From NCBI GenBank assembly GCA_000817115.1, contig JUEO01000006.1:1-54925 (forward strand): DNA of 54,925 bases. The letters run 5' to 3'. The number at the start of each line of letters is the position of its first letter. Position 1 is the stretch's first letter. Of the stretch, positions 15,616 through 24,334 are shown in pieces. A model generated the notes under the pieces. The model saw only the letters and a list, made by a program, of their open reading frames with translations, made no database searches and was not told the origin of the DNA. The DNA comes from a marine actinobacterium MedAcidi-G2B. GTDB lineage: Bacteria > Actinomycetota > Acidimicrobiia > Acidimicrobiales > MedAcidi-G1. The position numbers and the translations under genes were made by a program.

Positions 15616-16250
15616 TGGCTTTATTACGTTTTTCTTTTGGAACTATGGGATCAGGTAAAAGTACTCTTGCCTTACAAATACATCACAACTTGACTTCCCG
15701 GGGGTTGAAAGGAATTTTGTGTAGTCAGTTAGATCGAGCAGATGGGAAAGTCTCCAGCGCGCTAGGAGTTTCTGCTGATGCTGTTGAAGTAGGGCCACGG
15801 TTAGATCTTTACGATTTAGCGTTAGCGATGAAAGAACGTCATGGGGCTCTTGATTACATTATTTGCGATGAGGCCCAGTTTTATCAGACTGAACAGATAG
15901 ATCAACTGGCCCGTGTGGTGGATGAGTTAGATACAGACGTTTATGCATTTGGGCTTTTGACTTCATTTCAGGGGCTTTTATTTGACGGAACGCGACGCTT
16001 ATTAGAACTTTCTGATGAGTCTGTGGAAGTGCAGGTAGAGGCCAGATGCTGGTGTGGATCTCGAGCGACACATAATGCTCGTCTTGTAGATGGTTTACAG
16101 GTTTATGACGGTCAGTTATTAGTTGTTGATGATCCAGAAAATCATCAAGTGACCTATGAACTCCGGTGTCGCCGTCACTGGTTAGCAGGGGATAGTGGAC
16201 CAGATGGTGTTCGTGTTACCGCTCATGCAGCACAGATACCTTTAAATTAG
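15615..16250 (+). CDS. tdk: Thymidine kinase (type II)
   Basis: Phosphorylates thymidine for salvage. 211 aa: P-loop GTMGSGKST at 9-17, Walker B with catalytic carboxylate in IICDEAQFYQ (85-86), the lasso-like GLLTSFQGLLFDGTRRL segment, and a zinc site made of CWC and the C-terminal CRRH. I start at the ATG at 15615, which overlaps the nrdJ stop codon, because the family begins exactly there. Coupling to nrdJ joins de novo and salvage supply of DNA precursors in one transcript, so the nrdJ leader should control both. Confidence 0.93.
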   Translation: MALLRFSFGTMGSGKSTLALQIHHNLTSRGLKGILCSQLDRADGKVSSALGVSADAVEVGPRLDLYDLALAMKERHGALDYIICDEAQFYQTEQIDQLARVVDELDTDVYAFGLLTSFQGLLFDGTRRLLELSDESVEVQVEARCWCGSRATHNARLVDGLQVYDGQLLVVDDPENHQVTYELRCRRHWLAGDSGPDGVRVTAHAAQIPLN

Positions 16251-16258
16251 TTTGAGTT

Positions 16259-17236
16259 CTAAGACAGGTCTTTGATTAAAGACCATAGTTTTGGATCAAC
16301 TTCAACCTCACTCGGTGTTTCACGATTACCGCCGGGTAAACGAGCTCCAGGTTGATTCTCAATAACTTCTGCCAGTTGTTCTAGTCTTTGAAGAAAATTT
16401 TTGTCATAGGCGCCAGGATCAATAACGAAGTAAAATTGTCCTAGATCATGTGGAGGGCCTTCTGGGGCTTTTAGGGGTGGCACTTCAACACTTAGCCTTG
16501 AACCCGTTAGGGCTCCAGCTAAAAGTTCTGCCATAAGGCCGAAGCCGTATCCTTTGTAACCACCAGCAGACAACATTGACCCTTGTAAAGCAGCTTTAGG
16601 GTCAGTTGTTGGATCGCCATTAGCGTCAACCGCCCAACCTAGAGGGATGGATTCACCGGCTGCTGCAGCCATCGTGATCTTCCCCATAGCTATAGCACTG
16701 GTACTGAAATCAAATTGGAAAGCGATGCCTCCATGACCATCGGGAACAGCCATCGCTACAGGGTTAGTCCCCAAAACAGGAGTAGTACCACCTGGGGGAG
16801 CAACCACCGCTGAAGCATTTGTGGCTCCAATCGTAAGCATTCCTGCTTGAGCAAATTGTTCAGTGAAATAACCCAATGAAGTGCAGGTTTGAGAATGTTC
16901 AATTGAGTAGGAACAAATGCCATTGTTACGAGCGGCTTCGAGTGCAGTATTAAATCCGGCTGCAAACGCTGATTGGGCAAATCCAAAATGACCGTCAACT
17001 CTCACTGTTCCGGGACGGTCAACATGAATTGTTGGTTCAACAACACCGTCAACACGACCACTGGCTAGTTGAAGGCAGTAACTCTCCACGTAATAAAGTC
17101 CACAGATTCGATTTCCGTTTCCTTCTGCAACTCTTACAGCATGCGCTACTAGTGGAGCTATCTTCTCAGAAGCACCATGCTTAATTAATGCTTTTCTTGT
17201 AGTTTCTTCTATTTCATCGAGAGATATAAGTGTCAT
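16259..17236 (-). CDS. Ldh-family (malate/L-lactate/sulfolactate-type) NAD(P) dehydrogenase
   Basis: 325 aa of the Ldh_2 family, the non-Rossmann dehydrogenases (malate, sulfolactate, ureidoglycolate, delta-1-piperideine-2-carboxylate). Visible features: ICGLYYVESY near the start, the catalytic histidine region SIEHSQTCTSLGYF, the GTNPVAMAVPD loop, FQFDFSTSAIAMGK and the GGYKGYGFGLMAELLAGAL signature. The substrate cannot be told from sequence. It is third in a minus-strand unit with two uncharacterised proteins (6-nt gap), which suggests a shared but unknown catabolic role. Confidence 0.85.
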   Translation of the reverse strand: MTLISLDEIEETTRKALIKHGASEKIAPLVAHAVRVAEGNGNRICGLYYVESYCLQLASGRVDGVVEPTIHVDRPGTVRVDGHFGFAQSAFAAGFNTALEAARNNGICSYSIEHSQTCTSLGYFTEQFAQAGMLTIGATNASAVVAPPGGTTPVLGTNPVAMAVPDGHGGIAFQFDFSTSAIAMGKITMAAAAGESIPLGWAVDANGDPTTDPKAALQGSMLSAGGYKGYGFGLMAELLAGALTGSRLSVEVPPLKAPEGPPHDLGQFYFVIDPGAYDKNFLQRLEQLAEVIENQPGARLPGGNRETPSEVEVDPKLWSLIKDLS

Positions 17237-17242
17237 AGTTAC

Positions 17243-17791
17243 TCATTCATAAACGGCAGAATGCGCGTCGTCAAGGATTTTTTCTGAAAGAAGAAACCTT
17301 GAAGCAATGCCGACTAATTTTTTCCATTCGTCATTGTTTACCTGAAGGCCTTTAGAAAATGCTTTATTCGTTTTGTTGTTTGAATCAAGTTTTTCGGAAT
17401 TCAATTTGTTCAAACACACACATTGAATTTGCATGTCTCCAGTTGGTACTTTTGGACTGCTTTCCCAGGCAAACCCATATGCCTGTAGGGCGTTCAACGA
17501 CTGAGCGATAAACGCAAAAGGAATAGATGGATTCCAAGAGAAATCTAGAGAGTCTTTGGAGGGGAGTGAATCAAGAACTTGAACGGATTTAAAAGTTTCG
17601 GTGAGACAGTTTTTGTCATCAGCTACTAGTTGCAACCAACCCTTTATGCCCCCACCGTAATTGATTTCACAGAAAGTAATTTTTGATGCAATACGTTCAG
17701 CCACACTTGCTTCGCAGCCTTTAACACGGCTTGCTCTTTGAATAAGGTCATGTATTTCACGGGGAGCAACAAAGATCTCTTTGCTAGTCAT
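17243..17791 (-). CDS. Uncharacterised protein, possibly DUF3726-like
   Basis: 182 aa, soluble, no signal or membrane helix. The N-terminus (REIHDLIQRASRVKGCEASV) resembles, from memory, the DUF3726 family (S-L-x-E-I followed by a small-residue helix). The middle contains a GGGIKGWLQL segment. No catalytic motif is evident. The ATG at 17791 overlaps the stop region of the upstream gene by 8 bp, which fixes the start and implies coupling; the frame opens further upstream but those residues belong to the overlap. Downstream is an Ldh-family dehydrogenase. Confidence 0.6.
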   Translation of the reverse strand: MTSKEIFVAPREIHDLIQRASRVKGCEASVAERIASKITFCEINYGGGIKGWLQLVADDKNCLTETFKSVQVLDSLPSKDSLDFSWNPSIPFAFIAQSLNALQAYGFAWESSPKVPTGDMQIQCVCLNKLNSEKLDSNNKTNKAFSKGLQVNNDEWKKLVGIASRFLLSEKILDDAHSAVYE

Positions 17792-19490
17792 GAAGAATTT
17801 TTTCCTGCTCACGTTTAGGTTGTTGAGGCCAAACCCAATCATCAAACGTATCGGCATTCAACTCAGCAATTCTTGGCGCTCCTTGAAATAAAGTTACCCT
17901 CAACCAATCTGTTGACTGGGCTTTGAAATTATCCATCCCATACATGGCTAACTGAAATCTTTGTAAGTTCAGAGGGAGATGATTTAGGTCGCAAACATTT
18001 TCTCTAGGCTCGCCGTAAGGTCCAGAATCCTTCATTAATCGATTTATTGCTATTCCATGATGCGGAAAGTCTTGAAGGAAAATACTTACTTTTGTAGTTT
18101 TATCTGCTTTATCAAGGTCTTTCTTTAAGTGATTTAGCCGGAGAGCTATATCTATAGGAACATCTCGGTGTTCAGGGTCAAGAATCGAACGATCAGCCCG
18201 ACGCGGTTCCTCGGCATGATCAGAGTAAACCCACCAATAGTGGTCAGCAGCGGAACTCTCTAGATCTAGTTGTTCCAGCCATGAATAATTCTCAGTGAGT
18301 CTCTTTTCTAAATCTTCAATGGTTATTGAGAGATCTGAAACCGCTGAAGTATCAACTCTCAAAAGTTCATCTACGACCTCATCGCTTGTTTCGTCTAATT
18401 CCAGTAATAAGGAAACCACTAGTTCGTTAACTTCTGGTCCTTGATTTTCTGCCCATAAGTAAAGAGCATCAAATGGGTGGTCTTCGTCAGTCATGGACGA
18501 GAAAGTGCGATGAATTTCAAGTATTGCTTCAGATAATGAGTCAGGGCCTTTCCATGGCCAACAATCCTCTCCATTGAATGAAGAAAAATGATGGTATGCC
18601 TGGTCAATCCATTTCTCTAAGAGTCTTTTACGTTCTGGAGACCCATCTAACTTTCTAACATTCGCTAAAGCCAGCTCACGAACACCTACCCATGCGTTAA
18701 CTTCTTCTGGATGCTTCATTGCCCATGGAACTAGTCCCAGACCAGTTGAGTTTCCTAAACCAAAAAATTGATTCCAGTCCTTGTCAAAAGAAACGGCTTT
18801 CTCTGGGTTTCTAATTTGGGCGCAGTATTCCACAGAGTCGTAACTTGTTTCTCTGAAAAGCCATGCGGCAAGAAATTGTGCTCGATAAGGAGCGAAAAGG
18901 GGATGTTCTGATTCATAACCTAAAAATGATCTCATACCAAATTTTCCGTTTCCGTAAAAAGCGGTGCTTCTCATGATGTATCCAGCATCTCCGACCAGAG
19001 AAGGTTCTGGCTGGCTTCCAGAAGCAAGTTGATCTACTAAGTATTCGTAGAAGCGGACACTCCGGTTACCGCGAGTGAGGGCCAATACTCTTGAATCCAG
19101 TCTTCCATCCTCTTGTTTGGGAACTTCTCGGTTTAGGAGATCAAGAAAAGCTTCATCTAGTTCGCCTTCGATGAGCGCAGCAGAAATTTCCCAGGCATCA
19201 GCGATGACTCGATCGGTATGGAGCGATTCATCAATAGTGGTGGTAAATGCGACAAAATGAAAAATATAACCTTCCGCGTCAACTCGATAAATAATTTGGC
19301 CTCGTCCGGATTCATCAAGATCAATTGAAGTTCTTTTCAATTTCCAGTTCTTTGAAGCAGCGCGACGAATCATTGATCGGCTAAAACTAAGACGAGTGAG
19401 ACGAGCAGATCCGAGAGTAGTTGGATCCATGACTTTCTCTGGTGAACGCAAAGAAATATCGGGATCATGTAAAAGATCTAAAAGTTCCAT
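17784..19490 (-). CDS. Large uncharacterised soluble protein
   Basis: 568 aa, acidic, tryptophan-rich, without signal peptide or membrane helix. I do not recognise a domain. Notable stretches are GNGKFGMRSFLGYESEHPLF at about 195-215, HYWWVYSDHAEEPRRADRS at about 425-445 and FLQDFPHHGIAINRL at about 480-495. The start is the ATG at 19490, 8 nt after an AAGGA ribosome-binding site, rather than the TTG at 19517. First gene of a three-gene unit with the DUF3726-like protein (8-bp overlap) and the dehydrogenase. A divergent promoter region of about 110 bp separates it from the acyl-CoA dehydrogenase at 19603. Confidence 0.7.
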   Translation of the reverse strand: MELLDLLHDPDISLRSPEKVMDPTTLGSARLTRLSFSRSMIRRAASKNWKLKRTSIDLDESGRGQIIYRVDAEGYIFHFVAFTTTIDESLHTDRVIADAWEISAALIEGELDEAFLDLLNREVPKQEDGRLDSRVLALTRGNRSVRFYEYLVDQLASGSQPEPSLVGDAGYIMRSTAFYGNGKFGMRSFLGYESEHPLFAPYRAQFLAAWLFRETSYDSVEYCAQIRNPEKAVSFDKDWNQFFGLGNSTGLGLVPWAMKHPEEVNAWVGVRELALANVRKLDGSPERKRLLEKWIDQAYHHFSSFNGEDCWPWKGPDSLSEAILEIHRTFSSMTDEDHPFDALYLWAENQGPEVNELVVSLLLELDETSDEVVDELLRVDTSAVSDLSITIEDLEKRLTENYSWLEQLDLESSAADHYWWVYSDHAEEPRRADRSILDPEHRDVPIDIALRLNHLKKDLDKADKTTKVSIFLQDFPHHGIAINRLMKDSGPYGEPRENVCDLNHLPLNLQRFQLAMYGMDNFKAQSTDWLRVTLFQGAPRIAELNADTFDDWVWPQQPKREQEKILHD

Positions 19491-19589
19491 ATCTTGTCCT
19501 TGCGTCAAGTTAAACAAAAGTAAATATCTACAGAATTGAATCTACCTTGTTAAAGCCCTCTCTGAGTCAAGTTGAGGGTTTCAACGAGA

Positions 19590-19595
19590 TACCCT
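19590..19595 (+). promoter_or_regulatory. -10-like box of the leaderless acyl-CoA dehydrogenase gene
   Basis: TACCCT, 7 nt before the ATG at 19603, with no ribosome-binding site. A CCCTC/GAGGG hairpin lies just upstream, at about 19556-19578. Confidence 0.4.
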
Positions 19596-19602
19596 ATTTC
19601 GT

Positions 19603-21411
19603 ATGAGTGATTACAGAACCCCATTAGACGATATCCGTTTGACATTAGACGCAATTACCGATATTCCTTCTATTTGCGATTTACCAGGCTACGAACATGC
19701 AGATCCTAAGACGATAGACGGCATGTTAGATGAACTAGGTCGCTTTGTAGCAGAAGTGATAGGCCCAGTTGATCGAGTTGGTGATCAAGAAGGATGTTCA
19801 GTTGAAGATGGTGTAGTAACTATGCCTAAAGAGTTCCATGAAGCATGGGACCAGTTTGTCGAAGCGGGCTGGAGTTCAATCTCCCAAGACCCTGACTATG
19901 GAGGCGGCGGTTTTCCAGGAGCTATCCAAACCGTAATGACAGAGATGATAGGCGCTGCAAGTAGATCATGGTCTATGGGGCCCATGCTTACTGTGGGAGC
20001 GATAGATGCCATTCATAGTTTCGGCACCGAAGAGTTGAAAGAAACTTACTTGCCGAAAATGGTGTCAAATCAATGGTCAGGAACGATGAATCTGACCGAA
20101 CCTCAAGCAGGTTCAGATGTAGGAGCACTTACGAGTAAAGCTGTTCCTCAAGAAGATGGAACATGGCGTATTTTTGGCACCAAAATATTTATTACTTATG
20201 GAGAGCATGAATTAGCAGAAAACATTATTCAACTTGTTTTGGCCCGTACACCTGATAGCCCTCCGGGGACAAAGGGGATTTCCCTTTTCATCGTCCCTAA
20301 ATACATCGTGAATGAAGATGGGAGTTTAGGTGATCGAAATGATTACAAATGCTTGTCTGTTGAACACAAATTAGGACTCCATGCGAGCCCTACATGCGTA
20401 TTGTCGTATGGGGAATCTGGAGAAGGCGCTATTGGTTATTTGCTTGGTGAAGAACATCAAGGGATGCGTTGCATGTTCAAGATGATGAACAACGCTCGGC
20501 TCGGTGTTGGAGTGGAAGGGCTTGCCGTTGCGGAACGAGCCTTACAACTAGCATCTGAATACGCTCAGGAACGCCGTCAAGGTCGAGCTGTAGGATCACC
20601 AGCCGGAGAGCAATCGTTAATCATTGACCATGCAGATGTGCGCCGGATGCTTTTAACAATGCGCGCATATACAGACGCCATGCGAGGAGTACTTTATTTG
20701 AATGCCGCTTACTTGGATATAGCAAATCGACACTCAGATGCTGATACTGCGCAAAACGCATCTGACCGTGCCGAGTTACTTACCCCAATTTCAAAAGGAT
20801 GGTGCACAGATATTGGTTGCGAGATGACTTCGCTAGGTATTCAGGTGCATGGAGGGTACGGATATATCGAAGAGACTGGTGCTGCTCAACATTTCCGCGA
20901 TGCCCGTATTTCCCCAATTTATGAAGGAACCAATGGGATTCAAGCCATCGATCTTGTTGGGAGAAAAGTTCCAATGAAAAACGGAGCAGTCATAAAAGAA
21001 CTTCTTGACGAAATACAACAATTCAGCCAAGGACTTGATGGATACAGCGAAGAGTTTATTTCTATAAAGAAAAATCTTGAAGAAGCATTAACGGTAACCG
21101 AAGAAGCAACAGATTGGATCTTTGCTCGTGGGGCTGAAAACCCAAATGATGTGATGGCTGGAGCCACTCCGTACTTGAAAATGCTTGGACAATTGGTCGG
21201 AGGTTGGCTGTTGGCTCGCCAAGCAGTCTTTGCGAAAGAACAAACTAAGAATGGCAATGGAAAATTTGACGCTGAATACCTGAACAGCAAAATCGTTACT
21301 GCCCGCTTTTACGCAGAGCAGTTACTACCGATTGCCGGATCTCAATTAAATGCGGTTACAGCAGGAAGCTCCGATTTATATGCCATGCAGGCTGAAGGCT
21401 TTTCTGTCTAA
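19603..21411 (+). CDS. Acyl-CoA dehydrogenase, long form
   Basis: FAD enzyme making trans-2-enoyl-CoA in fatty-acid beta-oxidation. 602 aa, the FadE5-like long subfamily: an N-terminal extension, the helical N-domain, MNLTEPQAGSDVGAL (FAD/substrate loop), FIVPKY, the arginine/FAD region YAQERRQGRAVG and the catalytic glutamate in ISPIYEGTNGIQAIDLVGRK, then an extra C-terminal helical domain of about 130 aa typical of this subfamily. The chain-length substrate is unknown. Its stop overlaps the lgt start by one base, so lgt and the genes after it are probably read from this transcript. Confidence 0.93.
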   Translation: MSDYRTPLDDIRLTLDAITDIPSICDLPGYEHADPKTIDGMLDELGRFVAEVIGPVDRVGDQEGCSVEDGVVTMPKEFHEAWDQFVEAGWSSISQDPDYGGGGFPGAIQTVMTEMIGAASRSWSMGPMLTVGAIDAIHSFGTEELKETYLPKMVSNQWSGTMNLTEPQAGSDVGALTSKAVPQEDGTWRIFGTKIFITYGEHELAENIIQLVLARTPDSPPGTKGISLFIVPKYIVNEDGSLGDRNDYKCLSVEHKLGLHASPTCVLSYGESGEGAIGYLLGEEHQGMRCMFKMMNNARLGVGVEGLAVAERALQLASEYAQERRQGRAVGSPAGEQSLIIDHADVRRMLLTMRAYTDAMRGVLYLNAAYLDIANRHSDADTAQNASDRAELLTPISKGWCTDIGCEMTSLGIQVHGGYGYIEETGAAQHFRDARISPIYEGTNGIQAIDLVGRKVPMKNGAVIKELLDEIQQFSQGLDGYSEEFISIKKNLEEALTVTEEATDWIFARGAENPNDVMAGATPYLKMLGQLVGGWLLARQAVFAKEQTKNGNGKFDAEYLNSKIVTARFYAEQLLPIAGSQLNAVTAGSSDLYAMQAEGFSV

Positions 21412-22214
21412 TGTGGACATCTCTCGGTTCTATACCGAGTCCTAGCAAGTCATATTTAGATTTAGGAATTGTTGAACTCCGCGCTTATGGCTTAATGATC
21501 GCTCTGGGAGTATTAGCTGCTGTTTGGTTCAGTCAAAAACGGTGGAAACAATACGGAGAAGACCCAGAAGATATTTCAAATATTGCTCTTTGGGCGGTAC
21601 CAGCAGGCCTTATAGGGTCACGCATTTACCACGTCATAACTGATTGGCGAAGCTATCAAGGGCGATGGGAAGATGCGATAAAAATTTGGGAAGGAGGCCT
21701 CGGTATCCCAGGAGGCCTCGCCGCCGGAGTGATCGTGGGCGTAATGTACGCACAACGAAATGATATTTCAGTCCCCAAAGTACTAGATGCAATGATTCCT
21801 TCTCTTCCTCTTGCCCAAGCAATAGGTCGATGGGGGAATTGGTTTAATCAAGAATTATTTGGACGCCCCACTGACTTACCTTGGGGACTAGAAATTAAAT
21901 CAACGCATCGCCCAGAAAAATATTCTGAAATCAACACCTTTCACCCAACATTCCTTTACGAAAGCCTCTGGAACGTTGCTTTAGTTTTGCTACTGATTGC
22001 TGTAGACCGAAAGAATTATTTAAAACCAGGACATCTCATAGGGCTCTGGATCTTTGGGTATGGAATAGGAAGACTCTGGATAGAAGCCTTACGTATAGAT
22101 CAGGCTTCCCTAATTTTCGGATTGCGAGTAAATATCTGGATAAGTGCTATTGCAATAGTCGCCGGTGGAATAGTGTGGATTAAGGGTCTCAAGCCAATTC
22201 GTGACAAGATCTAG
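21411..22214 (+). CDS. lgt: Prolipoprotein diacylglyceryl transferase
   Basis: Membrane enzyme that moves a diacylglyceryl group from phosphatidylglycerol to the lipobox cysteine of prolipoproteins. About seven membrane helices, starting with YGLMIALGVLAAVWF. The family signature is AIGRWGNWFNQELFGRPTDLPW (about 139-160), and GGLGIPGGLAAG replaces the more usual HGGLxxHGG active loop seen in proteobacteria. 267 aa. Start codon within TAATG at the end of the upstream gene. Its substrates here include the lipoproteins at 45910-46593 and 52794-53858. Confidence 0.95.
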   Translation: MWTSLGSIPSPSKSYLDLGIVELRAYGLMIALGVLAAVWFSQKRWKQYGEDPEDISNIALWAVPAGLIGSRIYHVITDWRSYQGRWEDAIKIWEGGLGIPGGLAAGVIVGVMYAQRNDISVPKVLDAMIPSLPLAQAIGRWGNWFNQELFGRPTDLPWGLEIKSTHRPEKYSEINTFHPTFLYESLWNVALVLLLIAVDRKNYLKPGHLIGLWIFGYGIGRLWIEALRIDQASLIFGLRVNIWISAIAIVAGGIVWIKGLKPIRDKI

Positions 22215-22216
22215 GT

Positions 22217-22750
22217 ATGTCTTTTCATGAGAAAACATTTCGACGAATTGATCGAACTTTCGCATTCATAGATCTATCCGGCTTCACGGCGTATGCAGAT
22301 GAGCACGGAGATGCAGCTGGCATGGAGATAATAAATGGATTTCGCAACAGTGTACGTCTCGTGGCAGCACAAAAAGGAGTACGGATAGCAAAATGGCTTG
22401 GAGACGGAGCCATGCTGGTCGGAGTTGAACCAGAACAAACCGTAGAAGCAGTTATCGAAATGGAAGGCTTAATTGATTTGTCCCAATCCCCGTTACCAAT
22501 GAGGGCGGGGATCGCTACTGGACCAGTCCTACTTATTGATGGAGATGATCATGTCGGTAGAGCTGTCATTCTCGCATCTCGACTATGTGATATGGCAGGA
22601 CCTCATCAGGTGCTTGCCCCAGCTTCTATGGCTATGGCCCTTATGGTAAATACCGCGGTGCGAAAAATTGGAGAACACTCTATTCCTGGGTTTGCGGAGC
22701 CTTTCGAATTGGTTCAACTAACTTCTCGAGACGAATCTTTAGGAAGGTAG
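22217..22750 (+). CDS. Single-domain class III adenylate/guanylate cyclase homologue
   Basis: 177 aa, essentially one cyclase homology domain with no sensor or membrane part. Metal-binding aspartates are in FAFIDLSGFTAYADEHG and KWLGDGAMLVG, the base-selecting lysine is in AKWLGDG, and the RL arginine is in ILASRLCD. The transition-state asparagine expected in the (T/A)VNxASR motif is isoleucine (AVILASR), so activity is doubtful. It may be a divergent cyclase or a nucleotide-binding regulator. It starts 2 nt after lgt and ends 2 nt before the next gene. Confidence 0.8.
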   Translation: MSFHEKTFRRIDRTFAFIDLSGFTAYADEHGDAAGMEIINGFRNSVRLVAAQKGVRIAKWLGDGAMLVGVEPEQTVEAVIEMEGLIDLSQSPLPMRAGIATGPVLLIDGDDHVGRAVILASRLCDMAGPHQVLAPASMAMALMVNTAVRKIGEHSIPGFAEPFELVQLTSRDESLGR

Positions 22751-22752
22751 TA

Positions 22753-23016
22753 GTGACTCCTTTTGAAGAGTCAGTAGGCAGAGTGCTTGATGATCTTAGT
22801 CAAGGGGAAGTAGTCACTTACGGAGAAGTAGCTGCAGAGGCCGGATTTCCTTCTGCTCATCGAGCTGTAGGACGGTTCCTAAAAAACCACCAAGGGTATC
22901 CATGGTGGCGAGTAGTGACATCAACTGGAAGACTGGTTCCAGGCAGTGAAGCCGAACAATCATCTCTTCTTAGGCACGAAGGAGTCAAGGTCGCTAACGG
23001 TCGTGTATCTACATAA
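22753..23016 (+). CDS. Alkyltransferase-like (ATL) DNA-repair protein
   Basis: 87 aa homologous to the DNA-binding domain of O6-alkylguanine alkyltransferases. It keeps the helix-turn-helix (VTYGEVAAEAGFPSAHRAVG, with the conserved arginine finger in the HRAVGRFL stretch), but the PCHRV active-site box is PWWRV, with Trp51 in place of the acceptor cysteine. Such ATL proteins bind and flip O6-alkylguanine and hand it to nucleotide-excision repair. GTG start at 22753, right after the cyclase-like gene. Confidence 0.88.
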   Translation: MTPFEESVGRVLDDLSQGEVVTYGEVAAEAGFPSAHRAVGRFLKNHQGYPWWRVVTSTGRLVPGSEAEQSSLLRHEGVKVANGRVST

Positions 23017-23026
23017 ATAACTTGTC

Positions 23027-23053
23027 CTTACCTATTGGAAACAAGAAGGTAAG
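23027..23053 (+). other. Hairpin over the ribosome-binding site of a short leader reading frame
   Basis: CTTACC (23027-23032) pairs with GGTAAG (23048-23053). The 3' arm overlaps the AAGAAGG ribosome-binding site (23043-23049) of the reading frame at 23054. Confidence 0.35.
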
Positions 23054-23128
23054 ATGAATAAGTCTCTTAAATTTATGCTAATCAAAAGACGCTGCTCAGG
23101 AATAAGAGCATTCAATCCGGTATTTTAA
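23054..23128 (+). CDS. Candidate 24-aa leader peptide before the DEAD-box gene
   Basis: ATG preceded at good spacing by AAGAAGG, the best ribosome-binding site in this gap. It codes for a basic 24-residue peptide (MNKSLKFMLIKRRCSG...) and stops 17 nt before the helicase ATG, which has no clear ribosome-binding site of its own. It may couple ribosomes to the helicase or sense a condition. There is no homology evidence, so it may be chance. Confidence 0.35.
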   Translation: MNKSLKFMLIKRRCSGIRAFNPVF

Positions 23129-23145
23129 ACCGAGAACAGGTAGTC

Positions 23146-24318
23146 ATGTCTTCCACCAATCAATTTGCGGCTCTTGGAGTAGAGCCTGACATCGTAGAAG
23201 TTCTAACAAAACGTGGAATCACTGCACCATTTGAGATCCAAGCTTTATCAATTGAAGACAGTTTAAGTGGACGAGATGTATGCGGGAAAGCGAAAACCGG
23301 ATCTGGTAAAACGTTGGCTTTCGGGATTCCTTGTGTACAAAAAATTAGCAAAGCTAAACCAGGCAGGCCTACAGCATTAGCTCTTGTTCCTACCAGAGAA
23401 CTTGCGACTCAAGTATGCAAAGAACTAAAACCACTCGCAGCAGTTCGAAATATGAAAGTCGAAGCCATTTATGGCGGGGCTCCTATTGAAAAGCAGATTG
23501 CCTTGCTGGAGAAAGGAGTTGAATTAGTTGTAGCTACACCAGGCCGCATGATTGATTTGATCGAAAGAGAAGAAATCACGGTTGCAGATTTAGAAGTGGT
23601 CATAGTAGACGAAGCGGACCGTATGGCCGATATGGGTTTCATGCCTCAGGTTGAGTGGATACTGCGAGGAGTTGAACGTGACCATCAGACTCTTTTATTT
23701 TCTGCGACGCTAGATGGAATGACAGCAAGTCTTATTAGCCGATATCAAAAAGACCCAGTCATGCATGAAGTTGCTCATAAAGAAATAACGGTGAAAGAAA
23801 TGCAGCATCGGTTTCTCACTGTTCATGAAATGGATCGAATAAAAGTTGCAGCAACAATTATCAAAGCGTCTCATCGAACCATTCTGTTTTCTCGCACAAA
23901 ATGGGGGGCTGATAAATTAGCCAACAAACTCCAAGAAAACGGGGTTAAAGCTGCGCCTATTCACGGAGATTTGCGTCAATCTCAAAGAGAAAAATCTTTA
24001 GCAGATTTTGCGAAAGGCAAAGTCCAGGCTTTAGTAGCTACTGATGTTGCAGCACGAGGAATACATATAGACGATGTTGACGTAGTAATTCACTACGACC
24101 CTCCCTCAGATGCAAAAACTTATGTGCATCGTTCAGGAAGAACGGCACGAGCAGGAGAATCAGGTGTAGTTGTAAGTCTGATTCTATGGAATGAAGAAAT
24201 GGAAGTTCGTAAATTAATGCGAAGACTCGGAATGAAACACCCCATAGTAGAAGTTTTCTCTAATGACTCTCGTCTAAATGATTTAGCAGCTTGGGATCCT
24301 ACTGTTGATGCCGCTTAG
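23146..24318 (+). CDS. DEAD-box ATP-dependent RNA helicase
   Basis: 390 aa with the full set of motifs: Q motif (FAALGVEPDIVEVLTKRG and FEIQ), motif I KAKTGSGKT at about 46-54, Ia PTRELA, II DEADRMADMGF, III SAT, IV ILFSRTK, V ATDVAARGIHID and VI HRSGRTARAG. RhlE/CsdA-like length without a long basic tail. The likely role is RNA unwinding in ribosome assembly, mRNA decay or cold adaptation. A 129-nt upstream region holds the candidate leader peptide. Sixteen nt downstream a methylase gene follows. Confidence 0.95.
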   Translation: MSSTNQFAALGVEPDIVEVLTKRGITAPFEIQALSIEDSLSGRDVCGKAKTGSGKTLAFGIPCVQKISKAKPGRPTALALVPTRELATQVCKELKPLAAVRNMKVEAIYGGAPIEKQIALLEKGVELVVATPGRMIDLIEREEITVADLEVVIVDEADRMADMGFMPQVEWILRGVERDHQTLLFSATLDGMTASLISRYQKDPVMHEVAHKEITVKEMQHRFLTVHEMDRIKVAATIIKASHRTILFSRTKWGADKLANKLQENGVKAAPIHGDLRQSQREKSLADFAKGKVQALVATDVAARGIHIDDVDVVIHYDPPSDAKTYVHRSGRTARAGESGVVVSLILWNEEMEVRKLMRRLGMKHPIVEVFSNDSRLNDLAAWDPTVDAA

Positions 24319-24334
24319 GACATGAAAGACTCTG

